64,000 bases of DNA from Lachnospiraceae bacterium (GTDB taxonomy: Bacteria; Bacillota; Clostridia; Lachnospirales; Lachnospiraceae): assembly GCA_022845955.1 (NCBI GenBank), contig AP025576.1, forward strand, positions 6,820,001 through 6,884,000, written 5' to 3'. The position numbers and the translations under genes were made by a program. Below the pieces are notes generated by a model. It worked only from the letters and a program-made list of their open reading frames with translations. It was not told the DNA's origin and did no database searches. Of the stretch, positions 63,330-64,000 are shown piece by piece. The first letter of the stretch is position 1. Each line of letters starts with the position of its first letter.

Positions 63330-64000
63330 CTATTTCCCTTTCAAACCACAATTCCGCATCATTATTACCGACTCCACATGCCCAGTCCCCGGAAACATAT
63401 CACACCCCCTCCACTTCCCAATCTCATACCCCATCTCCCCCAAATACCTCAAATCCCGAGCCAATGTAGCCGAATCACAGCTCACATACACAATCCTCTC
63501 CGGCCGCATCCGCACCATCGTCTCCAAACACTTCTCATCGCACCCTTTCCGCGGCGGATCCACCACGATCACATCCGCATAAACCCCTTCTTCCTCATAC
63601 ATCTGAGGCAGCACCTCTTCCGCCTTCCCCACGTAAAATTCCGCATTCGTTATCCCATTCCTGACCGCATTCTCCTTCGCATCCGCAATAGCCTCCGGTA
63701 CAATCTCCACCCCATACACCTTTTTAGCCTTCTGTGCCAGAAATAACGAAATCGTCCCAATCCCGCAATACAGATCCCAAACCGTCTCTTCCCCTGTCAG
63801 CCCTGCGTATTCCAAAGCCTGTCCGTACAGCTTGCGTGTCTGTACCGGGTTCACCTGGTAAAAAGACAGCGGGGATATCCGGAAAACCACGTCCCCGATA
63901 GCATCCTCGATCTTCTCTTCTCCTTTAAGAACCCGGACCTTCTTCCCCATAATTACATTCGTCCGCTCCGTATTCACATTCACGGACACGCTTGTCATAC
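63330..64000 (-). CDS. rlmD: 23S rRNA (uracil-5-)-methyltransferase, C-terminal part
   Basis: The frame runs in from beyond the right edge; about 223 codons are visible. SAM-binding and catalytic motifs of the TrmA/RlmD family are present: SPLSFYQVNP, WDLYCGIGTISLFLA, VVDPPRKGC, the nucleophile Cys in IVYVSCDSATLARDL and TGHVESVIMM. It methylates uridine in 23S rRNA (RlmD/RlmCD-like). It is a core gene and marks the edge of the accessory region. Confidence 0.92.
   Translation of the reverse strand, partial: MTSVSVNVNTERTNVIMGKKVRVLKGEEKIEDAIGDVVFRISPLSFYQVNPVQTRKLYGQALEYAGLTGEETVWDLYCGIGTISLFLAQKAKKVYGVEIVPEAIADAKENAVRNGITNAEFYVGKAEEVLPQMYEEEGVYADVIVVDPPRKGCDEKCLETMVRMRPERIVYVSCDSATLARDLRYLGEMGYEIGKWRGCDMFPGTGHVESVIMMRNCGLKGK

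Noticed and set aside
1..64000. CRISPR arrays, tRNA or rRNA genes
   Set aside because: I looked for regularly spaced repeats, clover-leaf ends and conserved rRNA stretches and saw none.

Overview
The window looks like a chromosomal segment of a low-to-moderate GC Clostridia bacterium, most likely a gut Lachnospiraceae relative. The reasons are AGGAGG-type ribosome binding sites before nearly every gene, two LplABC/MsmEFG-style sugar ABC importers without their own ATPase, YesM/YesN-type and YesS-type regulators, a CE15-like esterase, and IS66/IS256 elements. I see no rRNA, tRNA or CRISPR array. The taxonomic call is an inference.

Region 1 (about 0.5-15.4 kb) is a glycan-utilisation locus. 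On the minus strand an operon runs from a lipoprotein sugar-binding protein (11735) through two permeases, a GH2/beta-mannosidase-like hydrolase, a PD40 beta-propeller protein, an aldo/keto reductase, a LarA-type nickel-dependent 2-hydroxyacid racemase/epimerase, a 2-hydroxyacid dehydrogenase and a glycerate kinase. A hairpin terminator follows at 190-228. A divergent YesM/YesN two-component pair (11995-15376) probably controls it. The hydroxyacid racemase, dehydrogenase and glycerate kinase suggest that the imported compound yields a hydroxy acid such as glycerate.

Region 2 (15.4-25.2 kb) starts with a 310-bp element that has 95-bp perfect inverted arms. Next come an AAA_14/DUF4143 ATPase behind a CRP-like palindrome, an AraC-GGDEF fusion regulator, and a second sugar locus (binding protein, LplB/LplC permeases, a five-bladed-propeller glycosidase, and a membrane-bound AraC regulator).

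Region 3 (25.3-40.2 kb) is a run of accessory and hypothetical genes, nearly all on the minus strand. It includes two pRiA4b ORF-3-type proteins, a YkgJ-like fragment, an Amidase_6 protein, a PD-(D/E)XK/HSDR_N-like protein, a P-loop kinase, a CE15-like esterase, an FRG-domain protein, a UPF0158 protein, a DUF7309/DUF6930-like protein and a Schlafen/AlbA_2 regulator.

Region 4 (40.6-45.5 kb) is an IS66 element with frameshifted tnpC and an IS256-family transposase inside its right part. The IS256 gene has a premature stop.

Region 5 (46.0-62.7 kb) is the most striking part: one tightly spaced minus-strand operon matching the type 4 BREX core (brxP-brxC-pglZ-brxL). It also carries a DndA/IscS-like cysteine desulfurase, a small zinc-ribbon protein, a WYL regulator, an HNH nuclease gene interrupted by an in-frame TGA, and at its head a 1082-residue protein that joins an RNA-polymerase alpha-CTD-like domain to a sigma-70 region-4-like domain. 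A PP-loop sulfurtransferase-like BrxP next to a cysteine desulfurase suggests sulfur-based DNA modification. A promoter and an 18-bp palindrome lie upstream. The window ends in the C-terminal part of a 23S rRNA m5U methyltransferase gene.
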